Shown: piece after piece, positions 1 through 12,300 of the stretch
How positions within the stretch are numbered: position 1 is the stretch's first letter
Layout of the letters: the number at the start of each line of letters is the position of its first letter
Origin: Diadophis punctatus similis
Taxonomy: Eukaryota; Chordata; Lepidosauria; Squamata; Dipsadidae
NCBI GenBank assembly: GCA_023053685.1
Contig: JALIGW010000058.1
Coordinates: 2,166,644-2,230,643, forward strand
Reading direction: 5' to 3'
DNA length: 64,000 nucleotides
Notes under the pieces: model-generated
Told to the model about the DNA's origin: nothing
Database searches by the model: none
The model's input: the letters and a program-made list of their open reading frames with translations, nothing else
Program-made: the position numbers and the translations under genes

Positions 1-213
1 CTTCAACTTCCAGAACTGAACAGGATCCAAACCAGAGATGTCCAACTTTGGCAACTTGAAGACTTGTGGTCCTCAACTTGGCTTCAAGTTGCCAAGATTG
101 GAGACCCCAGCATTAGACAACCATGGCTAGAGCATCGCCTAAAGGTCAACGGTCATCCTGGGAAGCCAACCTGAGAATTTGGGGCCTCCTTGGAGATGGT
201 GGGGTTGACTGAC

Positions 214-360
214 CTCTTGCAGAATGACTATGGAAGTCGTTGAGCCATCTTGGTTCTTGACAAAGAACTCGATTTGGACCGAAACCTCGATGATGGCAAA
301 ACCGTTTCCAAACTGAATCACAGGACTTTGCAAGAGGCTGATCTGGAAGTACAGGATGGC
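214..360 (-). CDS. Gene A exon 11
   Basis: 147 bp, 49 codons, acceptor CCCTCCAG, donor GTCAGT, phase 0. Encodes ILYFQISLLQSPVIQFGNGF and IEVSVQIEFFVKNQDG..., strands of the C-terminal barrel. Matches the gene B exon at 50710-50871. The remaining C-terminal exons must lie left of position 1. Confidence 0.75.
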
Positions 361-3300
361 CTGGAGGGAAAATGGGTGATGAGAAGGAAAACACATGGAG
401 GGAGGGAAGCCCAAATATGATCCCAAACAAACCATGTTCTGAGCAGAGTTCCTGCAGGGACGATACCTACCGAGGAGATGAAGGGAGGTGGCTGTAGAGA
501 AAGAGAAGGAAAATCTCAGTACGGCATTCGGAGGAAGGAAACGTAGAATAACAGAGTTGGAAGGGACCTTGGAGGTCTTCTATCCAACCCCCTGCTTGAG
601 CAATAGCAATAGCAATAGCACTTTACTTATATACCGCTTCATAGTGTTTTACAGCCCTCTCTAAGCGGTTTACAGAGTTCAGCATATTGCCCCAAACAAT
701 CTGGGTCCTCATTTTACCCACCTCAGAAGGATGGAAGGCTGAGTCAACCTTGAGCCTAGTGAGATTCGAACAGCTGAACTGCTGAACTAGCAGTCAGCCT
801 GCAATGGCTGCATTTAACCACTGCGCTATCTCAGCTCCTCTCTCAGCAGGAGAGCCCTTGTATCTCAAACCTGATCCATGAGCAATAAGCTAATCAATCA
901 GAATGGAGATAAAAAGGACTTGGGAGGTCTTCTAGTCCAACCCCCTGCTTAGGCAGGAAACCTTACACTACTTCAGACAAATGGTTATCCAACATCTTCT
1001 TAAAAACTTCCAGTGTTGGAGCATTCACAACTTCTGGAGGCAAGCTGTTCCACTGATTAATTGTCCTAACTGTCAGGAAATTTCTCCTTAGTTCTAAGTT
1101 ACTTCTCTCCTTGTTTAGTTTCCACCCATTGCTTCTTGTCCTGCCCTCAGGTGCTTTGGAGAATAGATTGACTCCCTCTTCTTTGTGGAAACCCCTGAGA
1201 TATTGGAACGCTGCTATCATGTCTCCCCTGGTCCTTCTTTTCATTAAACTAGACATACCCAGTTCCTGCAACCGTTCTTCATATGTTTTAGCCTCCGGTC
1301 CCCTAATCATTTTTGTTGCTCTTCTCTGCACTCTTTCCAGAGTCTCAACATCTTTTCTTGTATCCTGGTGACCAAAACTGAATGCAGGATTCCAAGTGTG
1401 TCTTATTAGTGCAGTATAATGTGATACTTCCTGTGATTTGCATTTCTCTGTAATGTTCTCTCTTCACGCTGAAATTCTGCTGTCCCTTTCTTAAGCCTGG
1501 TTATTAGAAATGTTTGGTAAGAAAATATTTTTGAGTCATACTTACATTTGGAATCAGAGCTAAAATAGCGGCTCGCAGCTCATCGGCTCCAGAAAACTGA
1601 GGAAGGAAGGAAGGAAAGAAGGGAGGGAGGGAGGGAGGAGGGAAGGAAGGAAGGGAGGGAGGGAGGGAGGGAGGGAGGGAGGAAGGGAGGGAGGGAGGGA
1701 GGAAGGAAGGAGAAAAGAAGGGAGGGAGGGAGAGAGGAAGCAAGCAAGGAAAGAAGGAAGGAAGGAGGAGAGAGGGAGGGAATGAAGGAAAGAAGGGAGG
1801 GAGGAAGGGAGGAAGGAAGGAAGGAAGGAAGGAAGGAAGGAAGGAAGGAGAAAAGAAGGGAGGGAGGGAGAGAGGAAGGAAGGAAGGAAGGAGGAGAGAG
1901 GGAGGGAATGAAGGAAAGAGAGAAAGGAAGGAAGGATGGAAGGAGGGAGGGAAGGAGGAAAGAAAGAAGGGAAGGAGGGGGAGAGAGGGAGGAAAGGAGG
2001 AAAGAAGGGAGGGAGGGAGGGAAGAAGCAAGAAGAAAGGAGGAGAGGGGGAGGGAGGGAAGGGAGGGAGGGAAGGGAGGGAGGGGAGAAAGGAGAGAGGG
2101 AAAGTATTAATGACTTGAATACCTGCATCCTCGGTATGTATATTCTACATTTTCAGCGTTCAGTCGTACTAAGCTTCATACAGAATTAATACTAAAAGGT
2201 TCTACTGCATAATGTATCTCTGTGCTGCAAATTGAACAGCAAAGACCGGAAAAGTCAAAAATTAAATATTTTATCTATATTATTTTTAGGGATGGCTTCT
2301 TTTTTTTCTTCTTCTTTTTTCCTTTTCCTTCTCAATAAATAATACAGTGGAGATGTTGGCATTAAGCTCAGAAATGTCCACATTTTTATATCATGAAAAC
2401 CAGGGATGGGTTCTAACTTACCTCACTGCCAGTTCACTTCCTCCCATGCTGTGTGGCCACACCTTGTGGACGCGCGCATGCGCAGTGTCAAAAAATCCCC
2501 CAAAAAATCCCCCCAAAAGCCGAAAACAACGTGACAATGCATGTGCAGTGCCGGAAACTCAGCTTCTGTGCATGCGCAGAAGAAAAAAGACCCAGAATTT
2601 TTTAAAAAAAATTTAAAATTTTTTTTTAAAAGATGGCGGCATCCACAGACTGGCACCGACAGAACCGGTTCCGTGACATCATTGTGACGTCACCAGCGGG
2701 TTGCTACCGGTTCAGGCGAACCGATCCAAACTGAGAGAGACCCACCTCTGATGAAAACACTCCAACTTACTCTGCCTAGTATCCTTTACTATTGTTACGT
2801 GGAGCACGAATCCTTTCCCTTCAGGAATTATAGATCCATACAGAGGTGTAAAAAGACACCTTCGTTTTACATTCATTTTTTTTATATATTTTATTTTTAA
2901 AAAAACATCCATTTGTATTTGTCAATTGAAAGGGTCTTTAAAAAGAACACATCGCCAGGGAAAATATATCAATAACACCCCAGGTTGGAACCGCAGCTTG
3001 AATAGCCTCCAACTGGGGAAGTCCAGATCGGTTCTGACCCAGCCTTAGCAGAAGCAAGAAAGAAACAGACTCCTTGTCACGAAAAACCCCTCTTTATTTA
3101 CCTCTTGTGAATTAATTACATTCACCCACCGAAAAGTCCAGGCAAGAGTTCTGCAAGGAGTTAACTGCAGTAACAGACCTTATCAGTTCCTTGCTGTGAG
3201 CTCCCAACCGAAAGGCTGCAAATTAAGTTCTGGCAAGCAGTCTTTGATGCACGAAACACAATGAGCAAAATCTTCAGAAATACGAACTGTTGTCTCCTAC

Positions 3301-6300
3301 GACAACCACTCCCCTTTCCTTCTATTTATTCCCCAGCCAGAGAGGGGCCATTCAGCGTCCACGTTTGCTTTGCTTCCCGAGTCCACTTCTTGTCCTTCGT
3401 TGCTCACCTCTCCTAACAGCTCCGTTGCTCATCTCTCCTAACAGCTATGCGCATATCTCTGTGCGTATCTGGAACAGGCTCCAGCTGTTCTTCCTCCCCA
3501 CTTAACTCAGCCTCCAAAGGCAGCTGCCTCTCTGGTGGCTGGGAAATGTCGGACGGCCCTGGCTCTATCTCTGTGTCTGACGCAGAGCATCCATCAGAGC
3601 CTTCCCCAGACTCCAGCACTTGCCCAAGCTCCTCCCCAACCTCCTCATTGTCCGAGTCTGCCGCCAGCTCTGCTGGCAGCTGGCGGGCCACAACAAGATC
3701 TGTGTTTCCTTACCACATTGGGTGTGCAGCTGTACTCCTGAGGTTGTATCCTGAGGACCACCGAAAGGAAGATGTTGATTACGGCAGCATGGACACACTG
3801 GCAATGACGATATTTCTCCAGCGAGGGCAGGATTATATCGGGGGCCGAATCAGGGATGGAGAGGAGACTTTGGCCCTTGATGTCAAAGTCAACCTAGGAA
3901 GAAGCCAGAAGAGACCCTTCCCAGCATCAAGAACAGAGCATGGGCAGCTGGGGTCGCAGGAGAGACCCACACCAAAGCCAAGGTTTCTTTGGAGGGGGAG
4001 GGGCTACTTAGGATACTTACAAAGAGATGTAACCAGATGAGGCTATTGTTTATATCAGGCAAGTTGGCCATTTGACACCTCAGGCTCCCAAAGGGCTCAA
4101 AGGGGATGACCACTGTGGAGAAAACCAGAGGCCCATAGAAGAGAATGTTGGTTGCTTGGGATTATTCCCTCAGGAATATGTCTAGCTCAGCCACCAGAAC
4201 ATAAAATGAGTGCAAATCCCATTCCCTTCTACCACTGAGGATGTTACCTAGCTGGGTCATGAAATGTCTGCAAGGAAACCACCAAGCTCAGAGAGCACCC
4301 AGGACCCCGCAGTTCTCCTCCTCCTCCTCCTTTCTGCAAACCCCTCTCTCTTGCAGTACTGATGATGTTACCTAGTTGTCTAAAGGGCGGTTGCTCTTGC
4401 TAGAGTTCATATAATGATTGGGCTGAAAGGAACCTCTGAGATCTTCTAATCCAACCCTCTTCTCAAGACAGGAGCCTTATACCATCCCTTGTCTATCCAA
4501 CCCAACCCATCCCCCTCAGAACCTCTGAAGTCTTCTAATCCAACCCTCTTCTCAAGGCAGGAGCCTTATACCATCCCTTGTCTATCCAACCCAACCCAAC
4601 CCACCAACCACCATCGACAGCCAACATCTCAGCCCTCCCTGACTTAAGGGAAGCAGAAGATATTATACTTTGATGGATCTCAAGGAGAACGTCAACGAGG
4701 TGTGGAAGCTTACCGTTCATCGTGTCCAAAAACTTATCTCTCACTCCATCAACGACAACAGACAGGATCTTACAAAACTGCAGGGTGAAGACAGTTGAAG
4801 AATCAGTGGGTTGGAGGGCCATAACTCTGCCTCATTCCCAACTCAGCCTGAACGTGACCATATCACTGAGGAAGCCAAGGACCTGAAGGTTCATTGTCCA
4901 CTCAATGTTCCCTCTATCAATGGTCTTCAATGATCAACATCAGGGGTGTCAAACTCAATTTCATTGAGGGCCACATCAGGGCTGTGGTTGACCTCAGGGG
5001 GGCTGGGGGCGTGGCCGAATGGGTGGGCGTGGCCAACTGGGTGGGCGTGGCCAACTTCACGCCACTCCCCAAACTGCTGGCATGCTTCCTCTTCGCAGTG
5101 GGTAGACCAGGCCGAAGCCACGCTGGCCAGATATTTCCTCTTCGCATTGGGTAGACTGGGCCGAAGCAACACAGGCCGGCCCCTTATATTTTCCAGGACA
5201 TCCCCGCGGGCAGAATCCGACCACATCGCGGGTCGGATCCGGCCCTCAGGCCTTGTGTTTGACACCCCTGATCAACATGATCAGAAGGACAAGGAACACA
5301 GAAGAAAGATCTATGTCCTTCTTGATTCCAAAATGAATGTGCTTGTTTTCAATTAGAACAGACCTTAAATGAAATTCACAGCAACCAGCAAGAAAAATGT
5401 GAATAAAACTCAGAAACGGGTGTGCCAAAAGAAGAAATTAGCATGATAAAGAACCACTGGTGTTCTCCTTGTGTTCTCCTCATAACTAGTCTCTTGGCTA
5501 TCTTACAAGACCTTCTCTGATCTTCCCATTTAACAGAATAACAGAATTGGAAGGGACCTTGGAGGTCTTCTAGTCCAACCCCATTCCCCATGGTGGTGAT
5601 TAAGCCAAGCCATGATGGTCATTCCTAAACCATATTGATGTTTTTGTCTTGTTGAGTTTCCTACTCTCTTTGTTGTTGGAGGAAGGCCTTACCTGTAGGT
5701 TGATGTTGGCGATTATTGAGTTCTTGATGATGGTAAGGGCTGTGGGTGTAAGGTTCCTGCAAAATAAATGAAAAAGTACAGATAGAAGAGAATATTTGTA
5801 GCCCTGAGTTGAACTATTGTTGAATGGACGTAGCACTGGTGATGTTACCTAGTTGGGTAATGAAACATCTGCAAGAGAACTGTTAGAACCCTGTTCAAAC
5901 GATTGGGTGTGTTAATATATGATTAAGCCACAAATCATTGTTATGTGTATATTGCTTTAAATGCATTGTGGATGATTACTATATAAGCAAGCAAGAGAGC
6001 ATGCTCAATGTGGTTGGTGGTTTATGGTTTAGTGTGGTGAGTGGTGTTTGACGGTGTGTTCCGGATTGAAGACTCTCTGTGCTGCTTTACTGATGAGTAG
6101 ATTACTTATTTATTATTTTATTTTATTTTATTTAAATGGATTTCTATGCCGCCCAACTCCCAGGGGACTCTGGGCGGCTCACAACATATTAGAATCCATT
6201 ACATAATATAAAAATACAAAAATTAAAAAATACAAAAATTAAAAAACTTTATGGCTGTGTGGAATTGCTGTGAAGAGAAGAGTAACTATCTGTGATAGTA

Positions 6301-9300
6301 TAGAATTAAGTGATAGCTGTAATCTTTGTTTGTGAGTTAAAACAAAGATAGGCAAGAAGAAGAAACTTCGCATTGACTGAATAACTGTGTATGACTTGGA
6401 CTTCCTATTTAACTTTGCTATTATTCAAGTAAAACTATTTTGTACATACTAAAGATATTCTGTTTATTGACTGAATAGCATTCATATCAAACTGCAACAC
6501 CATTACTACAACACAGTTCGCTGTGTATGTGCTTAACAGCACAATAACTCCTTAACATTGGTTATGGGCCCAGTGAGTTTCTAAGGAGTAGAGATAGTGG
6601 TTTGTTGCAAGTAAAAAGATATTGAATGTGAAAATTCAGTTTCAATATTAACAGAAAGTTTAAGAAGTATTACAGCAAAAATGGCTCAAGCAAAGTCAAC
6701 ATATCTATCGATGATAACCCGGCTGGATGGCACTAACTATGCTACTTGGTCTGCAAAATGTAGCCTACTTTTGAGAAATGAAGGCTTATGGTCTTTGATA
6801 ACAAATCCACCACCAAGCTCAGAGAGCACCAAGGACCCTACAGTCCTCCTCCTCCTCTCTCCATCACTCTTTCTTCTCCTCCTAACCTCTCCTCCTCCTC
6901 CTCCTCCTCTCTGCAAACCCCACTCTAGCACTGAAGATGTTCTCTAGTTGGGTCAAAATAACAACCAAGTCCAGGAAGTACCAAGGACACCCTCCTGCCC
7001 CGCCCACCCAATTAAAACCTCAAAAGAGTCCTGCATACTCACAGACTGAGAATTTGGATGGTAATATCTCCAAACAAAATATTACATTCCTGGAAGATCA
7101 CTCTGACAGATCCTGCCTGGTAATCTACAATTTCAAATTTGGCACTGGATCGCAATTCCACGGAGATTTTGATCACAGAGGGGATTCCAGCCAACCTAGG
7201 AAGTGACACACACATAGTAAGCATACATTCTCCAACATTGTTTTGCTTGCAATGTAGGCTAACACAGTGTTTCCTCAACCTTGGCCCCAGAATTCCCCTA
7301 CCATCATGTGATACAAGCTTGGAGGACCTTGTAGACGACCCTCACTCTGTCAAAGACCTTGGAGTACTTATATCCAATGACCTAAGTGCCAGAGCCCACT
7401 GTAACAACATTGCCAAAAAGGCACTAAGAGTTGTTAATCTAATCTTGCGTAGCTCCTTCTCTGGCAACATTACACTGCTAACCAGAGCATACAAAACATT
7501 TGTTAGACCAATTCTGGGATACTGGGAGTTGGGCGGCATACAAATCTATTTAAATAAATATTTAAATAAATACAGCTCACCTGTCTGGAACCCTCACTGC
7601 ATATCGGACATTAATACAATCGAGAGAGTCCAGAAATACTCTACGAGAAGAGTCCTCCACTCCTCTGCTCGCAACAGAATTCCTTATTCTACCAGACTTG
7701 AAATTTTGGGCTTAGATAGCTTAGAGCTACGTCGCCTCCGATCTGATCTAAATGTAGTTCATAAAATCATCTGCCTGTCAATGAATACTTCCGCTTCAAC
7801 CACAACAATACACGCGCACATAATAGATTCAAACTTAATGTAAACTGCTCCAAACTAGACTGCAGAAAATCTGACTTCAGCAACAGAGTGATCAATGCCT
7901 GGAATGCACTACCTGACTCTGTGGTTTCTTCCCCAAACCCCCAAAAACTTTAACCTTAGACTGTCTACTGTCGACCTCACCCCATTCCTAAGAGGTCTGT
8001 AAGGGGGCGTGCATAAGCGCACACTGTGCCTACCATCCCTGTCCTACTGTCCTATTGTGATGGCTGGATATCTATGGAGATTCTCCATCATCCAGGTCAT
8101 GGTTGTCCCAAAGGTGCTTTTCCCAAAAGGCAACTGGACTTTTCTTGTTTTTTTTTTCACTTGAAAATGTTTTGCTTCTCATCCAAGGAGCTTCTTCAGT
8201 TCTGGAGAAGCACTTTTGGGCTCTGCTGGCTGGGGAATTCTGGGAGTTGAAGTCCACTCATCTCAAAGTTGCTAAGTTTGAGACACACTGACCTAACGAG
8301 TGAAAAACCACATCCACATTGTTAGGTTTTGAAGCAGCGGGAGAAAGGAGAAGAGAACCCTTAAACCAGTGAGAACGTGGTCACTTTGCATTTTCCAATA
8401 TTCAGTTTTGCCTGTCCTTTAAGTGGCAAAACATAATTTCTTGAGTGACTCCAAAATGTGGAAAGGACATAAGATAGGTTGAAGAAACAAAATTTATTTT
8501 ATTTTATTTATTATGGTTCTTCTATGCTTCTATAGTTTGTTAGGTGTTTAGAACCTAGAACCTAGAACAATAGGTTTGGAAGGAACTTTGGAGATCATCT
8601 AGTTCAACCCCCTACTCATTCTGGGTTTTATATATATATATATATATACACAAAAACTTGACATGACATAACATACAAACATATAATCTTAGGAATCCCA
8701 CTTTCTATCTTACTTATAGCTAAAGATCAGTACAAAATTCCGTATACATATATTGTAAACATTTACATTTCTAGTTCATTTCAGTATCCATTTCTTCCAT
8801 ATATTTGTCTGTGTAAGTTATCTTATTTACTAAATCCTTACTTCTATTATAATTTATCTAACAATTCTCTATATTATATAATAATATAATAGTATAATAA
8901 TATAATATTGAATTAAATATTACTCAATATTTAATCTCATTTAATTATTATTATATCACAACATAAAGTATTCTAATTTCTAATTAGCTTTCTATCCTAT
9001 TTCGTCTAACTCCCATATGAATTTCTTTAATACATACTCAATCCTCTATTTCTAATTATATTTATTTAGGAATCTATCTTCTCCATTGTGTAGAGACCCA
9101 TATACCTATATATCTAACCTATCTTTACCATACATTTCATAACTCCACAACACTATTGTTTATATAAATTGGTAGATTTCTCACCATGTGTATATACTTT
9201 ATACTCTACTACTCATACCATTCTGGACAAATGGCTGTCCAGGGTCTTCTTCAAAACCTCCACTGAAAACCTACAGTAATGATCAGCTGTTACACTGATT

Positions 9301-12300
9301 GATTGATCTGGGATTACAGATTAACAGAGTTGGGAGGGGCCTTAGAGGTCTTCTAGTCCAACCCCCTCCTCAAGGAGGTCCTCTACTATCCTGGTGAAAT
9401 GATTGTCCAATCTTTTCTTAAAAACCTCCAGTGAGGGAGGAGCACCCACACAACTTCTGGAGGCAAGCCATCCCATTGATCAGAAAACATAAATAATAGT
9501 GTTGGGAGGGACCTTGGAGGTCTTCTAGTCCAACTCAACACGACTCAAGCAAGAAACCTAGACCATCCCAAACAAATGGCTGCCCAATCTCTTCTTAAAA
9601 GCTTCCAGTGTTGGAGCACCCACAACTGCTGGTGGCAAGCTGTTCCACTGATTAATTGCTCTAATTGTCAGTAAATTTCTCCTTGGTCCTACGTTGGATC
9701 TCCCCTTGACTGATGGAGCACCTACAACTTCCATTGATTAATTGTTCTCAGGGTCAGGAAATTCCTCCTTAGGTTGGGTCCCTCTTTCATTTTCTTCTGC
9801 ATCAAGTTCCAAAAGAAAGGTTTAATTTCAGTTCAACTTCACTTACCGTATTTTTCAGAGTATAAGACGCACCTTTCCCCCCTAAAAGAGGCTGAAAATT
9901 TGGGTGCGTCTTATACTCTGAATGTAGCTTTTTCGAAGCTTTTTTTTCAGTCTAACGAGGTGCTAACGATCTTCCCGGCTCTTACCGGCTTGCAGGCTTT
10001 TTCATTGCTACTCTCTCTGAAGAAGTTTTTTTCCAGCCCTAAGTCTTTGCAGGCTTTTTTTCATTGCTACTCCCTCCGAATATGGTTTTTTTTCAGCCCT
10101 AACCAGGGGATAAAATAATGTGCTGAAGCTGACCAGACTACGGACGTTAGCCAGATGAATACCTGGTAGGTAGATTTTTTTCCCTATTTTCCTCCCCCAA
10201 AACTAAGGTGCGTCTTATACTCTGAAAAATACGGTAATTTCAAGGCTTTAACAGCAGGCTTTTCGACCTCAGCAGCTTTAAGATGGGTAGACGTGGAGGT
10301 TGGAAAGGTCCTACTCACACAGAGCCACCAATGCTCAGGCGGATCCCGCTAACCAGTTCACCTCCTCTGAGTCCTGGCACGTAGTTCAACTTGTGTGCTG
10401 TGAGCGCTACATCCGCAATATTAAGCCTGAAGAGAGAAGATGACAGTCAGAGAGATCGAACTGCGAATGTTGCTCTGCAAATGAAATGAAGGAAGATCTA
10501 CTTCTGTATGAGATTAAAAGCCAATATCTGACACCATTTGTACATGGCGGAGCCATCAAGCCCATTGTGGCTTGGCTGATACGTTGAGCATAACCTCTTG
10601 CTCACTCCCATTCACTGAACCATAGAATCCCTAGGGCTGAGAGAGTCCATTGGCTTTTCCATATCCAGCCCCTCGTGTTCTCCTCATAACTAGTCCCTTG
10701 GTCATCTTCAGAGACCTTCTCTGATCTTCTTCCCATTTAACAGAATAACAAGAGTTGGAAGGGACCTTGGAGGTCTTCTAGTCCAACTGCCTGCTCAAGC
10801 AGGTGACCCTATACAGTGGTTCTCAACAGTGGTGGGTTCCTACCAGTGCGGTCCACTCTATAGCACCGGTAGCAGCCCGCTGGTGACGTCACAGTACCGG
10901 TGCAGTCGGTTGCCGGTGCCTGGGTGCCGCCATTTTAAAAAAAATTTTTTTTAAAAAAAATTCTTCTGCGCATGCCCAGAAGCCGAGCTTCCAGCACTGC
11001 ACATGCACTGCCTTCCTACCCCACAGTGAGTCCAAGCAGGGGAGGATGGCTGAAGGAGCGCGTGAGACGCTGAAAGAACGGGCGGCAGGACCTATCACCA
11101 TTCCCCTCCCTTCAGTAGTCCGAGAAGCCACGAATGCGCGGTGATGATCCCAGGCATTTTCGCACATTCGAGGCTTCTCGAGCTGCTGAGGGGAGGGGGA
11201 ACGGGTGGCAGGAACCTAGGATCATCGAATGGGGAGAAGCATTCAGGCCGGACGGAGCCTCCTAGAAGAACCGCTGCCGAGCTCTTGCTGCTCCCGCTGC
11301 GGGGGGCTGCGTTGCGGGTGGGCAATGCCCCCCCCTGCTTCTCCGGCTGCTGCCAAGCTTCCGAGGCCCACGCCCACCCTGTCACATGGCTGGCAAGCCA
11401 CACCCACAAAATAAGCCACGCCCACAGAGTGGTAGTAAAAAAATTAGGAACCCGCCCCTGGTTCTCAACCTTCCTAATGCCGCGACCCGCTCCTGCGCCC
11501 CCACCGTGCCCCACCCCGCTGCCGCCATTTGGGTTCTTTTACCCTGCGCATGCACAAAGCGTTCAAGAACTGTTAACCTAATCTTACGTAGCTTCTTCTC
11601 CGGTAATATCACACTACTAACCAGAGCATACAAAACATTTGCCAGACCAATCCCTGAATACAGCTCATCTGTCTGGAACCCACACTGCATATCGGACATA
11701 AATACATTAGAAAGTGTCCAGAGATACTTTACGAGAAGAGTCCTCCACTCCTCTACTCGCAACAGAGGACCTTACGCAACCAGACTTGAAATCCTGGGCT
11801 TAGAAAGCTTAGAACTACATCGCCTTCGGCACAACCTAAGCATAGCTCATAAAATTATCTGCTACAACGTCCTTCCTGTCAATGACTACTTCAGCTTCAA
11901 CCACAACAATACACGAGCACACAACAGATACAAACACAAAGTGAACCGCTCCAAACTTGACTGTAGAAAATACGACTTTAGCAACAGAGTGGTAAATGCC
12001 TGGAACTCACTACCTGACTCTGTAGTTTCGTCACCAAACCCCCAAAACTTTACCCTTAGACTGTCCACTGTTGACCTCACCCGATTCCTAAGAGGTCAGT
12101 AAGGGGCGTGCATAAGTGCACCAGCGTGCCTACCGTCCCTGTCCTAATGTTCCCTGTTATCAGTACCTATCTTATGTATATAAACAATGTTATATCTATG
12201 CATATTACCAACACGTACTTGACAAAAATAAATAAATAAATAAATAAAATAAATAAAAGAACCCAAATGGCGGCATCCGGGTGAAGTTTCCCGACCCCTG

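Larger units (their letters stand above)
5826..6960 (+). repeat. HHR-bearing unit split by the truncated copia element
   Basis: Left part 5826-5880 (CTGGTGATGTTACC...GGTAATGAAACATC), right part from 6807 with ACCAAGCTCAGAGAGCACCA and a CTC run. Confidence 0.7.
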
